In this document: positions 19,018 through 29,899 of the stretch, in pieces
Position numbering within the stretch: the stretch's first letter is position 1
Layout: each line of letters opens with the position of its first letter
Origin: Streptomyces sp. f51
GTDB taxonomy: Bacteria; Actinomycetota; Actinomycetes; Streptomycetales; Streptomycetaceae
Length of the DNA: 64,000 bases
Assembly (NCBI RefSeq): GCF_037940415.1
Contig: NZ_CP149798.1
Coordinates: 4,249,001-4,313,000, forward strand
Reading direction: 5' to 3'
The notes under the pieces: generated by a model
The model's input: the letters and a program-made list of their open reading frames with translations, nothing else
Told to the model about the DNA's origin: nothing
The model's database searches: none
Program-made: the position numbers and the translations under genes

Positions 19018-19832
19018 CCGCCAACCTGGCCGCGTACGCGACCTCCACCGGGGAGGCCTTCCAGTTCTGGGTCCTCGGGACCGTCGCGGTGATCGGCGCC
19101 CTGTGCACCGTCTTCATGAGGAAGGCCGTGCACAGCGCGCTGTGTCTCGCCGGAACCATGATCATCCTGGCGGTGTTCTACCTCGCCAACGGCGCCTACT
19201 TCCTGGGCATCGTCCAGGTCGTCGTCTACACCGGCGCGATCATGATGCTCTTCCTCTTCGTCGTCATGCTCGTCGGTGTCACCGCGGCGGACTCGCTGAA
19301 GGAGACCATCAAGGGCCAGCGCTGGCTGGCCCTGCTCTGCGGACTCGGCTTCGGCATCCTGCTGTTCGCCGGTATCGGCAACGCGTCCATCCAGGACTTC
19401 GACGGCCTGTCGAAGGCGAACTCCGCCGGCAACGTGGAGGGCCTCGCCGCCCTCATCTTCACGAAGTACGTGTTCGCCTTCGAGATCACCGGCGCCCTGC
19501 TCATCACGGCCACCATCGGCGCCATGGTGCTCACCCACCGCGAGCGCACGGAGCGCGCCAAGACCCAGCGCGAGCTGTCCGAGCAGCGCGTGCGCGAGGG
19601 CAAGCACCTGCCGCCGCTGCCGGCACCGGGTGTCTACGCCCGGCACAACGCGGTGGACATCGCCGGCCTGCTCCCCGACGGCACCCCGTCCGAGCTGACC
19701 GTCAGCAAGACGCTGCGCGACCGCGGGCAGATCCGTGACGTGTCGGCCGACGCGCTGAACGACCTGAAGGCGCTTGAGCAGCGTTCCGAGGAGCGCCTGG
19801 AGCGCACGAAGCCGGAGGAGGCGTCCAAGTGA
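19014..19832 (+). CDS. nuoJ: NADH-quinone oxidoreductase subunit J
   Basis: A 272-residue membrane subunit with five helices in the first ~175 residues. VVYTGAIMMLFLFVVML contains the conserved TM3 region with the pi-bulge that couples quinone reduction to pumping. The C-terminal ~95 residues (ERTERAKTQRELSEQ, then LPDGTPSELTVSKTLRDRG) are a long soluble tail typical of actinobacterial NuoJ. Start overlaps nuoI and stop overlaps nuoK. Confidence 0.95.
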   Translation: MTANLAAYATSTGEAFQFWVLGTVAVIGALCTVFMRKAVHSALCLAGTMIILAVFYLANGAYFLGIVQVVVYTGAIMMLFLFVVMLVGVTAADSLKETIKGQRWLALLCGLGFGILLFAGIGNASIQDFDGLSKANSAGNVEGLAALIFTKYVFAFEITGALLITATIGAMVLTHRERTERAKTQRELSEQRVREGKHLPPLPAPGVYARHNAVDIAGLLPDGTPSELTVSKTLRDRGQIRDVSADALNDLKALEQRSEERLERTKPEEASK

Positions 19833-20128
19833 ATCCGGTCAACTACCTCTATCTCGCCGCTCTGTTGTTCACGATCGGCGCCACCGGTGTCCTGATCAGA
19901 CGGAACGCGATCGTGGTGTTCATGTGCATCGAGCTCATGCTCAACGCCTGCAACCTCGCCTTCGTCGTCTTCTCCCGGATGCACGGCAATCTCGACGGCC
20001 AGATCATCGCCTTCTTCACGATGGTCGTCGCCGCCGCGGAGGTCGTGGTCGGGCTCGCGATCATCGTGTCGCTGTTCCGTTCCCGCCACTCGGCCTCGGT
20101 CGACGACGCCAGCCTGATGAAGCTGTAA
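19829..20128 (+). CDS. nuoK: NADH-quinone oxidoreductase subunit K
   Basis: A 99-residue three-helix subunit related to MrpC antiporter proteins. It keeps the two buried Glu residues needed for proton transfer (CIELMLNACN in helix 2 and AAAEVVVGLAI in helix 3). GTG at 19829 overlaps the nuoJ stop (GTGA). A 14-bp gap with AAGGGG separates it from nuoL. Confidence 0.95.
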   Translation: MNPVNYLYLAALLFTIGATGVLIRRNAIVVFMCIELMLNACNLAFVVFSRMHGNLDGQIIAFFTMVVAAAEVVVGLAIIVSLFRSRHSASVDDASLMKL

Positions 20129-20142
20129 GGGGTCGCTGAATC

Positions 20143-22056
<1,914 letters not shown>

Positions 22057-22061
22057 TACCG

Positions 22062-23633
22062 ATGTCCTTTCCTCTGCTGACAGCGACGGCGGCGCTCCCG
22101 GCCCTCGGGGCGATCGCCACGGCCGCCGTGCCGGCCGCGCAGCGCGTCGCGGCCAAGTGGCTGGCGCTGCTCGTCTCCCTGGGCACGCTGGCACTCGCCG
22201 CGGTCACCCTGGTGCGCTTCGACCCGGGCGGTGCCCGCTACCAGCTCACCGAGTCCCACGCCTGGATCCCGGACTTCGGGGTGCGCTACCAACTGGGCGT
22301 GGACGGCATCGGGGTGGCGCTCGTCGCGCTCACCGCGCTGCTGATGCCGTTCGTGATCCTGGCGGGCTGGCACGACGCCGACCCGCACGAGACCGGAAGC
22401 AGGCGCTGGCGTCCGACCCAGGGCTTCTTCGCCCTGATCCTGGCCGTCGAGGCGATGGTGATCATCTCCTTCGAGGCCACCGACGTCTTCCTCTTCTACA
22501 TCTTCTTCGAAGCCATGCTGATCCCGATGTACTTCCTCATCGGCGGCTTCGGGGACCGGGCCCACGAGCACGGCGACGAGGCGGCGGCGACCCAACGCTC
22601 GTACGCCGCGGTGAAGTTCCTCCTCTACAACCTGGTCGGCGGCCTGATCATGCTGGCCGCCGTGATCGGCCTCTACGTGGTGGCCGGGAGCTTCTCGCTC
22701 CAGGAGATCGTCCACGCGCGGGCCAACGGGTCGCTGCACATGGCGACCAGCACCGAGCGGTGGCTCTTCCTCGGCTTCTTCTTCGCCTTCGCGGTGAAGG
22801 CGCCCCTGTGGCCGCTGCACACCTGGCTGCCCAACGCCATGGGCGAGGCCACCGCACCGGTCGCGGTGCTGATCACGGCGGTCGTCGACAAGGTCGGCAC
22901 CTTCGCGATGCTCCGCTTCTGCCTCCAGCTCTTCCCGGAGGCGAGCAAGTGGGCGACGCCCGCGATCCTCGTCCTGGCGCTGATCAGCATCGTCTACGGG
23001 GCACTGCTCGCGGTCGGACAGCGGGACATCAAGCGGCTGGTCGCCTACGCGTCGATCTCGCACTTCGGGTTCATCATCCTGGGCATCTTCGCGATGACCA
23101 GCCAGGGCCAGTCGGGCGCGACGCTCTACATGGTCAACCACGGGATCTCGACCGCCGCCCTGATGCTGGTGGCCGGCTTCCTGATCTCGCGCCGCGGCTC
23201 GCGTCTCATCGCGGACTACGGAGGGGTGCAGAAGGTGGCCCCGGTGCTCGCCGGCACCTTCCTGATCGGCGGCCTCGCGACGCTCTCGCTCCCGGGGCTC
23301 GCGCCCTTCGTGAGTGAATTCCTGGTCCTGGTCGGCACGTTCACCCGATACCCGGTGGTCGGCATCATCGCCACCTTCGGCATCGTCCTCGCCGCGCTGT
23401 ACACCCTCGTGCTCTACCAGCGGACGATGACCGGCCCGGTCAAGGCCGAGGTGGCCGAGATGCCGGACCTCAGGGTGCGCGAGCTCCTGGTGGTCGCCCC
23501 GCTGATCGCTCTGCTGATCTTCCTGGGCGTCTTCCCGAAGCCGCTCACCGACATCGTCAACCCGGCGGTCAAGCAGACCATGTCAGATGTACACAAGACG
23601 GACCCCCAGCCCGCGGTGGAGGCGGCCAAGTGA
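22062..23633 (+). CDS. nuoM: NADH-quinone oxidoreductase subunit M
   Basis: A 523-residue antiporter-like pumping subunit with about 14 helices. FEAMLIPMYFLIG holds the conserved TM5 Glu; FAVKAPLWPLHTWLPNA holds the TM7 Lys and the Trp/His loop; ASISHFGFIILG is the TM8 region. Its stop overlaps the nuoN GTG by four bases. Confidence 0.95.
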   Translation: MSFPLLTATAALPALGAIATAAVPAAQRVAAKWLALLVSLGTLALAAVTLVRFDPGGARYQLTESHAWIPDFGVRYQLGVDGIGVALVALTALLMPFVILAGWHDADPHETGSRRWRPTQGFFALILAVEAMVIISFEATDVFLFYIFFEAMLIPMYFLIGGFGDRAHEHGDEAAATQRSYAAVKFLLYNLVGGLIMLAAVIGLYVVAGSFSLQEIVHARANGSLHMATSTERWLFLGFFFAFAVKAPLWPLHTWLPNAMGEATAPVAVLITAVVDKVGTFAMLRFCLQLFPEASKWATPAILVLALISIVYGALLAVGQRDIKRLVAYASISHFGFIILGIFAMTSQGQSGATLYMVNHGISTAALMLVAGFLISRRGSRLIADYGGVQKVAPVLAGTFLIGGLATLSLPGLAPFVSEFLVLVGTFTRYPVVGIIATFGIVLAALYTLVLYQRTMTGPVKAEVAEMPDLRVRELLVVAPLIALLIFLGVFPKPLTDIVNPAVKQTMSDVHKTDPQPAVEAAK

Positions 23634-25288
23634 GCGCATCAGCCGTCCACAGCCTGTGGACAACAGCGGCAACCGCGGCCCAGCCGATCTCCAAGATCGA
23701 CGCACCGAAGATCGAATATGGGCAATTGTCGCCCACCTTGATCGTTCTCGGCGCGGCGGTCATCGGGGTTCTGGTCGAGGCCTTCGTTCCGCGCAAGTCC
23801 CGTTACTACGCGCAGGTGTTCGTCGCCGTCGTCGCCCTGGCGGCGGCCTTCTCCGCGGTCGTCGCGCTCGCGGCGGGCGGATACGGCACCACGAAGGCGC
23901 ACATCGCGGCCATGGGCGCGATCGCCGTCGACGGACCGGCCCTGTTCCTCCAGGGCACGATCCTGCTCGCCGGAATCCTCGGCGTCTTCACGTTCGCCGA
24001 GCGGCGCCTCGACCCGCAGGCGCACGGAAACCGGGTCGACGCCTTCGCCGCGCAGGCCGCGTCGGTGCCCGGCAGCGACAGCGAGAAGGCCGCAGTGAAG
24101 GCCGGGTTCACCACCACCGAGGTGTTCCCGCTGCTGCTCTTCGCGATCAGCGGCATGCTGGTCTTCCCCGCGGCCAACGACCTGCTGACGCTGTTCGTCG
24201 CCCTGGAGGTCTTCTCTCTGCCGCTGTACCTCCTGTGCGCCGTGGCCCGCCGCAAGCGGCTCATGTCGCAGGAGGCGGCGGTCAAGTACTTCCTCCTCGG
24301 AGCCTTCGCCTCCGCGTTCACGCTCTTCGGCATCGCCCTGCTGTACGGCTACGCGGGCTCGGTGTCGTACGCGACGATCGCGCACGTCGTCGACGGCACG
24401 ATCACGAACGTCGACCCGGCGCTCGCCGGCACCATGGGCAACGACGTACTGCTGCTCATGGGCATGGCGCTGGTCGTCATGGGCCTGCTCTTCAAGGTCG
24501 GCGCGGTGCCCTTCCACATGTGGACGCCCGACGTCTACCAGGGCGCGCCGACCCCGGTCACCGGCTTCATGGCCGCGGCGACGAAGGTGGCGGCGTTCGG
24601 CGCGCTGCTGCGCCTGCTGTACGTCGTCCTGCCGGGCATGCGCTGGGACTGGCGGCCGGTCATGTGGGCCGTGGCGATCGTCACCATGCTGGGCGGCGCG
24701 ATCGTCGCGATCACCCAGACCGACATCAAGCGGCTCCTGGCGTACTCGTCGATCGCGCACGCCGGATTCATCCTCGCCGGTGTCATCGCGACCTCGCCCG
24801 ACGGTGTCTCCTCGGTCCTCTTCTACCTGGCCGCGTACTCCTTCGTCACGATCGGCGCCTTCGCGGTCGTCACGCTCGTACGGGACGCGGGCGGAGAGGC
24901 CACGCATCTGTCCAAGTGGGCGGGCCTCGGACGCAGGTCGCCTCTGGTGGCCGCGGTGTTCGCGGTCTTCCTGCTCGCCTTCGCCGGTATCCCGCTCACC
25001 TCGGGATTCGCCGGAAAGTTCGCCGTGTTCAAGGCGGCGGCCGAGGGCGGCGCGGGCGCGCTGGTCGTGGTCGGTGTGATCTCGTCGGCGATCGCGGCGT
25101 TCTTCTACATCCGCGTGATCGTGCTGATGTTCTTCAGTGAGCCGAAGCCCGAGGGGCCGACGGTCGCCGTGCCGTCCCCGCTGACCATGACGGCCATCGC
25201 GGTCGGTGTGGCGGTCACGGTGGTGCTCGGTGTGGCGCCGCAGTACTTCCTGAACCTGGCCGGCCAGGCCGGGGTCTTCGTGCGCTGA
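23630..25288 (+). CDS. nuoN: NADH-quinone oxidoreductase subunit N
   Basis: A 552-residue antiporter-like pumping subunit and last gene of the operon. VALEVFSLPLYLLC (TM5 Glu), FKVGAVPFHMWTPDVYQG (TM7 Lys) and SSIAHAGFILAG are the conserved blocks. GTG at 23630 overlaps the nuoM stop. The first ~45 residues (HSLWTTAATAAQPISKIDAPKI) are hydrophilic compared with enterobacterial NuoN. It is followed by a perfect 19-bp hairpin. Confidence 0.95.
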   Translation: MSASAVHSLWTTAATAAQPISKIDAPKIEYGQLSPTLIVLGAAVIGVLVEAFVPRKSRYYAQVFVAVVALAAAFSAVVALAAGGYGTTKAHIAAMGAIAVDGPALFLQGTILLAGILGVFTFAERRLDPQAHGNRVDAFAAQAASVPGSDSEKAAVKAGFTTTEVFPLLLFAISGMLVFPAANDLLTLFVALEVFSLPLYLLCAVARRKRLMSQEAAVKYFLLGAFASAFTLFGIALLYGYAGSVSYATIAHVVDGTITNVDPALAGTMGNDVLLLMGMALVVMGLLFKVGAVPFHMWTPDVYQGAPTPVTGFMAAATKVAAFGALLRLLYVVLPGMRWDWRPVMWAVAIVTMLGGAIVAITQTDIKRLLAYSSIAHAGFILAGVIATSPDGVSSVLFYLAAYSFVTIGAFAVVTLVRDAGGEATHLSKWAGLGRRSPLVAAVFAVFLLAFAGIPLTSGFAGKFAVFKAAAEGGAGALVVVGVISSAIAAFFYIRVIVLMFFSEPKPEGPTVAVPSPLTMTAIAVGVAVTVVLGVAPQYFLNLAGQAGVFVR

Positions 25289-25301
25289 GCAGGCCCGCCC
25301 G

Positions 25302-25344
25302 CGGCCCGGGCCCCGCTCCCTCGGGGGGAGCGGGGCCCGGGCCG
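25302..25344. terminator. Perfect 19-bp hairpin at end of nuo operon
   Basis: The arms 25302-25320 and 25326-25344 are exact reverse complements (GGGAGCGGGGCCCGGGCCG on the right) with a 5-base loop. It lies between the convergent ends of nuoN and the secreted-protein gene, so it can stop both. Confidence 0.85.
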
Positions 25345-25347
25345 TTC

Positions 25348-26091
25348 TCAGTGCCCGGTGTGCCCGGTGTGGGCGGTACCCATGGAACCGGTGTGCGCGG
25401 TGGAGGACGACCCCTTGTGCGCGGCCGACGACGAACCGGTGTGGGCCGTGGACGACGAGCCGGTGTGAGCCGTGGAAGACGAGCCGGTGTGGGCCGTCCC
25501 GGACGAGCTCGTGTGCCCCATGTCCGCCTTGCCGGTGTGGGCCGGGGCCGCCGGACACTTCACCCTGGGGTTCCAGCGGTCGAACAGCCCGTTGGGATTC
25601 TGCTTCCACAGCCAGACGTGCAGGTCGTAGTGGATCGGCATACCGGGGTAGTGGCCCGGCATCGGGCCGTCGAACTTCTGGCCGCCGAACATCGACGGCC
25701 GGTCCTTGGTGGTCTTCATGTTCTGGTCGGAGTCCAGGACGATCCACTCGACCCCGGCGAGCTTGCGCTTTCCGTCCTTGCCGTCCTCGAAGAGGAGGGC
25801 CGAGGGCTTCGCCGGATCCAGCGAGCCGTAGCGGGACTCGTTGAAGTAGTGGTAGCCCATGCTGCCGTGCCCCGCGGGATCCGAGGAGCACTGGTGCGGG
25901 ACGTATCCGTCGGCCAGGGCGACCTTCTCGTCGAGGTACTTGACGCTGGCCACGTACGCGGTGACCAGGTCCCGCATGGCCTTCGGGTCGACCGGGCGGT
26001 TCGCGGCCGGGGCCGGAGCCGCGGACAGGGCGAGCGAGGCCGCGGCGGCTGTCATGAGGGTGATGGCGGTCCTGAGGGGACGCTGGGACAT
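25348..26091 (-). CDS. Secreted conserved protein with SSTAHTG-repeat tail
   Basis: A 247-residue exported protein. A signal peptide ends near residue 29 (APAPAANRPVDP). The middle domain (DGYVPHQCSSDP, MGYHYFNESRYG, ALLFEDG, GVEWIVLD, YDLHVWLWKQNP, RWNPRVKC) is a recognisable family of conserved bacterial secreted proteins of unknown function, with many aromatic/His residues that could bind metal. The last ~65 residues are about eight imperfect copies of SSTAHTGS. ATG at 26091 has AGGAG seven bases upstream. Nothing in the neighbourhood explains its role. Confidence 0.75.
   Translation of the reverse strand: MSQRPLRTAITLMTAAAASLALSAAPAPAANRPVDPKAMRDLVTAYVASVKYLDEKVALADGYVPHQCSSDPAGHGSMGYHYFNESRYGSLDPAKPSALLFEDGKDGKRKLAGVEWIVLDSDQNMKTTKDRPSMFGGQKFDGPMPGHYPGMPIHYDLHVWLWKQNPNGLFDRWNPRVKCPAAPAHTGKADMGHTSSSGTAHTGSSSTAHTGSSSTAHTGSSSAAHKGSSSTAHTGSMGTAHTGHTGH
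25370..25520 (-). repeat. 24-bp coding repeat (SSTAHTGS)
   Basis: Units of about 24 bp such as GACGAGCCGGTGTGGGCCGT (plus-strand reading) recur through the 3' end of the secreted-protein gene and encode Ser/Thr/His/Gly octapeptides. The period keeps frame. Confidence 0.75.
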
Positions 26092-26381
26092 GCGATGACT
26101 CCTAGAGACACGAGAGAGGCGTACGGACTGCACGGGTCCGTCGGCTGCGGGCCCCCTCCTCCCGCCCGAGCAGCATGGCCCTCGGCTCCGAGGCGCCGCC
26201 ATGCGGGCGGGGCCAACGGGTTGAACCCGGCCGGGGCGCGCCGCGCGGGGGAGTGAGACGCGACGGGCGCCGGTACGCGGGGAAGCCGGTCGGTCGCAGC
26301 CTGTGGACAACTCTCGGACTGTCGGCGCGGACCCCTATCGTGGACGCAGTGGTCGAGATGCGGCGTACGGGGGACGGAACG

Positions 26382-28442
26382 ATGGGCGGGACGGGTGTGA
26401 TGACCGGAGCGGACGCGACGGAGAAGCCGGGCGAGAGCGAGGCACGGGCCACCCTCCACCGGGTCTTCGGGTACGACGCCTTCCGCGGCGAACAGGAAGC
26501 GATCGTCGAGCATGTGGTGGCGGGCGGCGACGCCGTCGTCCTGATGCCGACCGGTGGCGGGAAGTCCCTCTGCTATCAGATTCCTTCCCTGGTCAGACCA
26601 GGTACGGGCGTGGTCGTCTCCCCGCTCATCGCGCTCATGCAGGACCAGGTGGACGCGCTGCGGGCGCTGGGCGTGCGCGCCGGGTTCATGAACTCCACCC
26701 AGGACTTCGACGAGCGGCGCGTGGTCGAGGCGGAGTTCCTGTCCGGAGAACTCGACCTGCTGTATCTCGCCCCCGAGCGGCTGCGCCTCGACAGCACGCT
26801 GGACCTGCTGTCCCGCGGGAAGATCTCGGTCTTCGCGATCGACGAGGCGCACTGTGTGGCCCAGTGGGGCCACGACTTCCGTCCCGACTATCTGGCGCTC
26901 TCCCTGCTCGGTGAACGCTGGCCGGACGTCCCGCGCATCGCGCTCACCGCCACCGCGACCCGTGCGACGCACAAGGAGATCACCCAGCGCCTCGGCATGC
27001 CCGCGGCCCGCCACTTCGAGGCGAGCTTCGACCGCCCCAACATCCAGTACCGGATCGTTCCCAAGGCCGACCCGAAGAAGCAGCTGCTGTCCTTCCTGCG
27101 CGAGGAGCACACGGGCGACGCCGGGATCGTCTACTGCCTCTCGCGCAACTCCGTGGAGAAGACGGCGGAGTTCCTCTCCCGCAACGGCGTCGAGGCGGTG
27201 CCGTACCACGCGGGCCTGGACTCGGGCACCCGTGCCACGCACCAGTCCCGCTTCCTGCGCGAGGAGGGCCTCGTGGTGGTCGCCACGATCGCCTTCGGCA
27301 TGGGCATCGACAAGCCGGACGTGCGGTTCGTCGCCCACCTGGACCTGCCGAAGTCGGTCGAGGGCTACTACCAGGAGACGGGCCGCGCCGGCCGTGACGG
27401 ACTCCCCTCCACGGCCTGGATGGCGTACGGCCTTCAGGACGTGGTCCAGCAGCGCAAGATGATCCAGGGCTCGGAGGGCGACGAGGCGTTCAGACGCCGG
27501 GCCGCCAGCCATCTGGACTCGATGCTCGCCCTGTGCGAGACGGCCCAGTGCCGGCGCTCCCAGCTCCTGGCCTACTTCGGCCAGGACCCCGACACCCCGG
27601 CCTGCGGCAACTGCGACACCTGTCTGACACCGCCGGAGACCTGGGACGGCACGGTCGCGGCGCAGAAGCTGCTGTCCACGGTGGTACGCCTCCAGCGCGA
27701 GCGGGGGCAGAAGTTCGGCGCGGGCCAGATCGTCGACATCCTGCTGGGGCGGAAGACCGCCAAGGTGATCCAGTTCGACCACGACCAGCTGTCCGTCTTC
27801 GGTATCGGCGAGGAGCTGGCGGAGTCCGAATGGCGCGGTGTCGTACGGCAGCTGCTGGCCCAGGGGCTGATCGCGGTCGAGGGCGAGTACGGGACGCTGG
27901 TGCTCACCGAGGCCAGTGGGACCGTGCTGCGGCGTGAGCGCGACGTGCCCCTGCGCAAGGAGGCGCCGAAGCCGGCCACGTCCAGGTCGTCGGGGTCCAA
28001 GGGCGAGCGCAAGGCCAAGTCGGCCGCGGCCGAGCTGCCCGCCGAGCTCGTTCCCGCGTTCGAGGCGCTGCGGGCCTGGCGCGGCGATCAGGCCCGGGAA
28101 CAGGGCGTCCCGGCGTACGTCATCTTCCATGACGCCACGCTGCGGGAGATCGCCACGGTGTGGCCCACCTCCGTAAAGGACCTGGGCGGGATCAGCGGGG
28201 TGGGCGAGAAGAAGCTGGCCACGTACGGAGAGGGCGTCGTCGCGGTGCTGGCCTCACTGGCCGACGGCCCGCCCGCGGCCACTCCGACCGCTCCGGCGAC
28301 TCCGCCGGCTCCGACCGCTCCGGCCACTCGGGCCGTTCCGACCGCCGGAAGACCCGCGGCCGTACCGGCTCCGGTGCCCGCCGCGGGACCGGACCCGGAC
28401 TGGCCCGAGCTGGACCAGGAGCCGCCCGAGGACTGGATGTAG
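26382..28442 (+). CDS. recQ: RecQ-family ATP-dependent DNA helicase
   Basis: A 686-residue 3'-5' helicase for recombination and fork repair. Walker A is PTGGGKS (K61) and the DEAH box is at 154-157 in AIDEAHCVAQWGHDFRPDY. The second RecA-like domain includes GIVYCLSRNSVEKT and QETGRAGRDG. A zinc-binding subdomain (CRRSQLL, then CGNCDTC), a winged helix and an HRDC domain (about residues 550-625, VPAYVIFHDATLREIA) follow. The last ~60 residues are a Pro/Ala-rich tail. ATG at 26382 is chosen for the GGGGGACGGA just upstream; ATGs at 26358 and 26400 are alternatives. Confidence 0.92.
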   Translation: MGGTGVMTGADATEKPGESEARATLHRVFGYDAFRGEQEAIVEHVVAGGDAVVLMPTGGGKSLCYQIPSLVRPGTGVVVSPLIALMQDQVDALRALGVRAGFMNSTQDFDERRVVEAEFLSGELDLLYLAPERLRLDSTLDLLSRGKISVFAIDEAHCVAQWGHDFRPDYLALSLLGERWPDVPRIALTATATRATHKEITQRLGMPAARHFEASFDRPNIQYRIVPKADPKKQLLSFLREEHTGDAGIVYCLSRNSVEKTAEFLSRNGVEAVPYHAGLDSGTRATHQSRFLREEGLVVVATIAFGMGIDKPDVRFVAHLDLPKSVEGYYQETGRAGRDGLPSTAWMAYGLQDVVQQRKMIQGSEGDEAFRRRAASHLDSMLALCETAQCRRSQLLAYFGQDPDTPACGNCDTCLTPPETWDGTVAAQKLLSTVVRLQRERGQKFGAGQIVDILLGRKTAKVIQFDHDQLSVFGIGEELAESEWRGVVRQLLAQGLIAVEGEYGTLVLTEASGTVLRRERDVPLRKEAPKPATSRSSGSKGERKAKSAAAELPAELVPAFEALRAWRGDQAREQGVPAYVIFHDATLREIATVWPTSVKDLGGISGVGEKKLATYGEGVVAVLASLADGPPAATPTAPATPPAPTAPATRAVPTAGRPAAVPAPVPAAGPDPDWPELDQEPPEDWM

Positions 28443-28498
28443 CGGTTCGCGGCAGGGGTGCGGGCAGGCGCGGGGCGGAGGCGAGCCTCCGCACGTCC

Positions 28499-28604
28499 CT
28501 CCGGGCACCGTCGGCTCCGCAGGTCTTCTCCGGGCTCCGTCGGCCCCGGATGCCGCTCCGGGCTCCGTCGGCCCTGCCGGTCCCTCCGGGCTCCGTGGGG
28601 CACG
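28499..28604. repeat. 28/29-bp tandem repeat after recQ
   Basis: CTCCGGGCTCCGTCGG-type units start at 28499, 28528, 28556 and 28584. They lie between recQ and the hairpin at 28601. No coding role is apparent. Confidence 0.7.
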
Positions 28605-28628
28605 GTGGCCAGGGCTCTGGCCACCGTG
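28601..28628. terminator. Hairpin between recQ and fumarylacetoacetase genes
   Basis: Perfect 11-bp stem CACGGTGGCCA (28601-28611) / TGGCCACCGTG (28618-28628) with a 6-base loop, placed between two convergent genes. Confidence 0.7.
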
Positions 28629-28669
28629 ACACGGACCTCGTTCCCCCTGCGGGGCGGCTCCCGGGTCCC

Positions 28670-29899
28670 TTACAGGGAGACGGCCGGCGTGATGCGGCCC
28701 CGGACCTCGCCGAGGCCCACCCGGGTCCCGCCCGGTCCCGGAGCCCAGGCCGTCAGGGTGACCTCGTCGCCGTCCTCGAGGAACGTGCGCTTGCCGTCGG
28801 GGAGTTCGAGTGCGTCGCGCCCGTTCCAGGTGAGTTCGAGCAGGGAGCCGCGCTCGCCCTCGGTGGGGCCGCTGACGGTCCCGGAGCCGTAGAGGTCACC
28901 GGTGCGCAGGGAGGCGCCGTTGACCGTCATGTGGGTCAGCTGCTGGGCGGCCGTCCAGTACATGGTCGAGAAGGGGGGCTCGGAGACGACGTGGCCGTTG
29001 ATGGCCACGGAGATCCGGAGGTCGTAGCCACCCGGCTCCTCGGTGGCGTCGTCGAGATAGGGGAGGAGGGGGTGCGTGCGGACGGGCGGGGCCACGAGGG
29101 CGTCGTCCAGGGCGTCCAGCGGGGTGATCCACGCCGACACGGAGGTGGCGAAGGACTTGCCGAGGAAGGGGCCCAGCGGGACGTACTCCCAGGCCTGGAC
29201 ATCACGGGCCGACCAGTCGTTGAGCAGGCAGAGGCCGAAGACGTGGTCGCGGTAGTCGCCGAGAGGCACCGGCCGGCCCTGCTGCGAGGGGGTGCCGACG
29301 ACGAAGCCGACCTCCGCCTCGATGTCCAGACGGACGGAGGGGCCGAAGACCGGGGCGGCGTCCGCGGGGGCCTTGCGCTGGCCCGAAGGACGGACGACAT
29401 CCGTGCCGGACACCACGACCGTGCCCGATCGGCCGTGGTAACCGATCGGCAGATGCTTCCAGTTGGGCGTGAGGGAGTCGGCGGCGTCCGGGCGGAAGAT
29501 CTGGCCGACGTTCCGGGCGTGGTTCTCGGAGGCGTAGAAGTCGACGTAGTCGGCGACGGTGAACGGGAGGTGCATGGTCACGTCGGACAGCGGGTGGAAG
29601 TGGGGAGCGAGGGTCTCCCGGTGGGCCGGGACGGTCACCCAGGCCGTCAGCGCGCGCCGGACGTCGGACCACGCGGTGCGGCCCGCGGCGAGCAGCGGAT
29701 CCAGACTCGGCTGTGCGAGCAGCCCGGCGTAGGGGGAGCCGAGCGAGCGGGCGGCGGCGCCCGCGTCGAGCACGTGGTCGCCGAGTCGTACGCCGACGCG
29801 TCGCTCGGGGTCGCCGGCCGGGTCGGTCAGGGAGAACACGCCGTACGGCAGGTTGTGCGGGCCGAAGGGATCGCCCTCGGGGACATCGAAGGGGGGCAT
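28670..29899 (-). CDS. fahA: Fumarylacetoacetase
   Basis: A 409-residue hydrolase that splits fumarylacetoacetate to fumarate and acetoacetate in the last step of tyrosine/homogentisate breakdown. The N-terminal domain (FGPHNLPYGVFSL) and the C-terminal catalytic domain are both present. Catalytic and metal-binding blocks seen are VDFYASENHA (metal Asp and catalytic His), YHGRSGTVVVSG, EAEVGFVVG, CLLNDWSARDVQAWEY and GKSFATSVS. ATG at 29899 gives a start matching the family (MPPFDVPEGDPFGPHNLPYG) and follows GCGAGG; ATG at 29935 would add 12 residues. It stands alone, without the homogentisate dioxygenase gene nearby. Confidence 0.92.
   Translation of the reverse strand: MPPFDVPEGDPFGPHNLPYGVFSLTDPAGDPERRVGVRLGDHVLDAGAAARSLGSPYAGLLAQPSLDPLLAAGRTAWSDVRRALTAWVTVPAHRETLAPHFHPLSDVTMHLPFTVADYVDFYASENHARNVGQIFRPDAADSLTPNWKHLPIGYHGRSGTVVVSGTDVVRPSGQRKAPADAAPVFGPSVRLDIEAEVGFVVGTPSQQGRPVPLGDYRDHVFGLCLLNDWSARDVQAWEYVPLGPFLGKSFATSVSAWITPLDALDDALVAPPVRTHPLLPYLDDATEEPGGYDLRISVAINGHVVSEPPFSTMYWTAAQQLTHMTVNGASLRTGDLYGSGTVSGPTEGERGSLLELTWNGRDALELPDGKRTFLEDGDEVTLTAWAPGPGGTRVGLGEVRGRITPAVSL

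Noticed and set aside
23639..25891. Long minus-strand open frame opposite nuoN and the secreted-protein gene
   Set aside because: Same reason: an antisense shadow with biased composition and no recognisable motif; the real genes on this stretch are clear.
26052..28130. Long minus-strand open frame opposite recQ
   Set aside because: RecQ motifs on the plus strand are complete; the antisense product has no domain and runs into the secreted-protein gene.
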